A DNA stretch of 64,000 bases from Providencia manganoxydans (GTDB lineage Bacteria; Pseudomonadota; Gammaproteobacteria; Enterobacterales; Enterobacteriaceae): contig NZ_CP067099.1 of NCBI RefSeq assembly GCF_016618195.1, positions 372,001-436,000 of the forward strand, in the 5' to 3' direction. A program made the position numbers and the translations under genes. The notes under the pieces were generated by a model. It had not been told where the DNA came from, made no database searches, and saw only the letters and a program-made list of their open reading frames with translations. Shown in pieces: positions 63,646-64,000 of the stretch (positions are counted from its first letter, which is position 1; every line of letters starts with the position of its first letter).

Positions 63646-64000
63646 ATGTTAAAACGAATTTTTGTGCCTCTACTAGCAGTCTGTGCTATCAGTGCATCTT
63701 CTCTTGCTCTCGCTGCGGGTGAAACTTACGTGAAGTTAGTCACGTCGATGGGCAATATTGAACTCGAATTGAATGATAAAAAAGCACCAGTAACCACTGA
63801 AAACTTTCTTCAATATGTAAACGAAGGTTATTACAACGGAACTACCTTCCACCGTGTTATCCCTGGTTTCATGATCCAAGGTGGCGGTTTTAACAAAGAT
63901 CTTCAGCAAAAACAGACTCGTGCTCCAATTAAGAATGAAGCGGATAACGGCTTACGTAATTTGCGTGGAACGATTTCTATGGCACGTACCGCGAATAAAG
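63646..64000 (+). CDS. ppiA: Peptidyl-prolyl isomerase A, periplasmic (3' end missing)
   Basis: First 118 codons of cyclophilin-type PpiA; the gene runs off the window end. Signal peptide 1-23 ends SLALA. Then come the cyclophilin core [20 protein letters not shown], the catalytic [14 protein letters not shown], and [10 protein letters not shown]. It catalyses proline isomerisation during folding of exported proteins. AAGGGA upstream of the ATG is a good ribosome site. The engB-ppiA junction is a break relative to E. coli order. Confidence 0.96.
   Translation, partial: MLKRIFVPLLAVCAISASSLALAAGETYVKLVTSMGNIELELNDKKAPVTTENFLQYVNEGYYNGTTFHRVIPGFMIQGGGFNKDLQQKQTRAPIKNEADNGLRNLRGTISMARTANK

Overview
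The window is a stretch of an enterobacterial chromosome. It is AT-rich, and its gene order is recognisably that of Escherichia coli cut into rearranged blocks: typA...yihX-dtd-fabY; yicH-xanP-gltS-recG-trmH-spoT-rpoZ-gmk-ligB-yicG; yidR-yidQ-yidE; glyQS; tRNA-Pro; dppABCDF; yhjK-yhjJ-yhjD; rlmJ-gor; mobBA-yihD-srkA-dsbA-polA-spf-engB; ppiA. Low G+C together with this synteny suggests the Morganellaceae, most likely Providencia or a close relative. This is inferred from gene content and base composition, not from a marker gene. Both window ends cut genes: typA has lost its 5' part and ppiA its 3' part.

Layout. 1-5.6 kb: typA end, then an ascB-ascF beta-glucoside operon with its divergent LacI-type repressor ascG, sitting where E. 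coli has its yihL-yihW genes. 5.8-8.0 kb: yihX, dtd, fabY. 8.2-12.9 kb: yicH, xanP and the divergent gltS. 13-22.5 kb: a flavin reductase, recG, the trmH/spoT/rpoZ/gmk stringent-response cluster, ligB and yicG. 22.6-26.6 kb: yidR, lipoprotein yidQ, transporter yidE. 27-32.2 kb: avtA, tag, glyQS. 32.3-34.4 kb: tRNA-Pro(UGG) and an orphan two-partner-secretion transporter. 34.9-40.6 kb: the complete dipeptide ABC importer dppABCDF. 41-47.9 kb: a truncated c-di-GMP phosphodiesterase (yhjK), the pseudo-protease yhjJ, a beta-lactamase-fold hydrolase, a LysR/nitronate monooxygenase pair and yhjD. 48-54 kb: a DUF1090 protein, rlmJ, gor, two poorly known proteins and mobBA. 54-64 kb: yihD-srkA-dsbA, polA, an extra TolC-like channel, an SDR enzyme, the Spot 42 RNA, engB and the start of ppiA.

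Most of the window is conserved core metabolism and housekeeping. No prophage, integrase, transposase, CRISPR array or restriction/defence system is visible. The most distinctive feature is a family of about 120-141 bp intergenic inverted-repeat elements: eight near-complete copies, one internally deleted copy and two decayed ends. They share terminal repeats of the form TATACTC-N7-TTCAAG-N-TGCAG. Several copies lie where the E. coli order has lost genes (rbn, ibpAB, dctA plus the catalytic half of yhjK). Others have become parts of genes or leaders: the upstream region of tpsB, the last codons of the DUF1090 gene, and the leader of gor. I did not find a convincing new multi-gene system. The best candidates for a second look are this repeat family, the orphan TpsB, the truncated yhjK at the former cellulose locus, the orphan TolC and the unidentified structured leader before ppiA.
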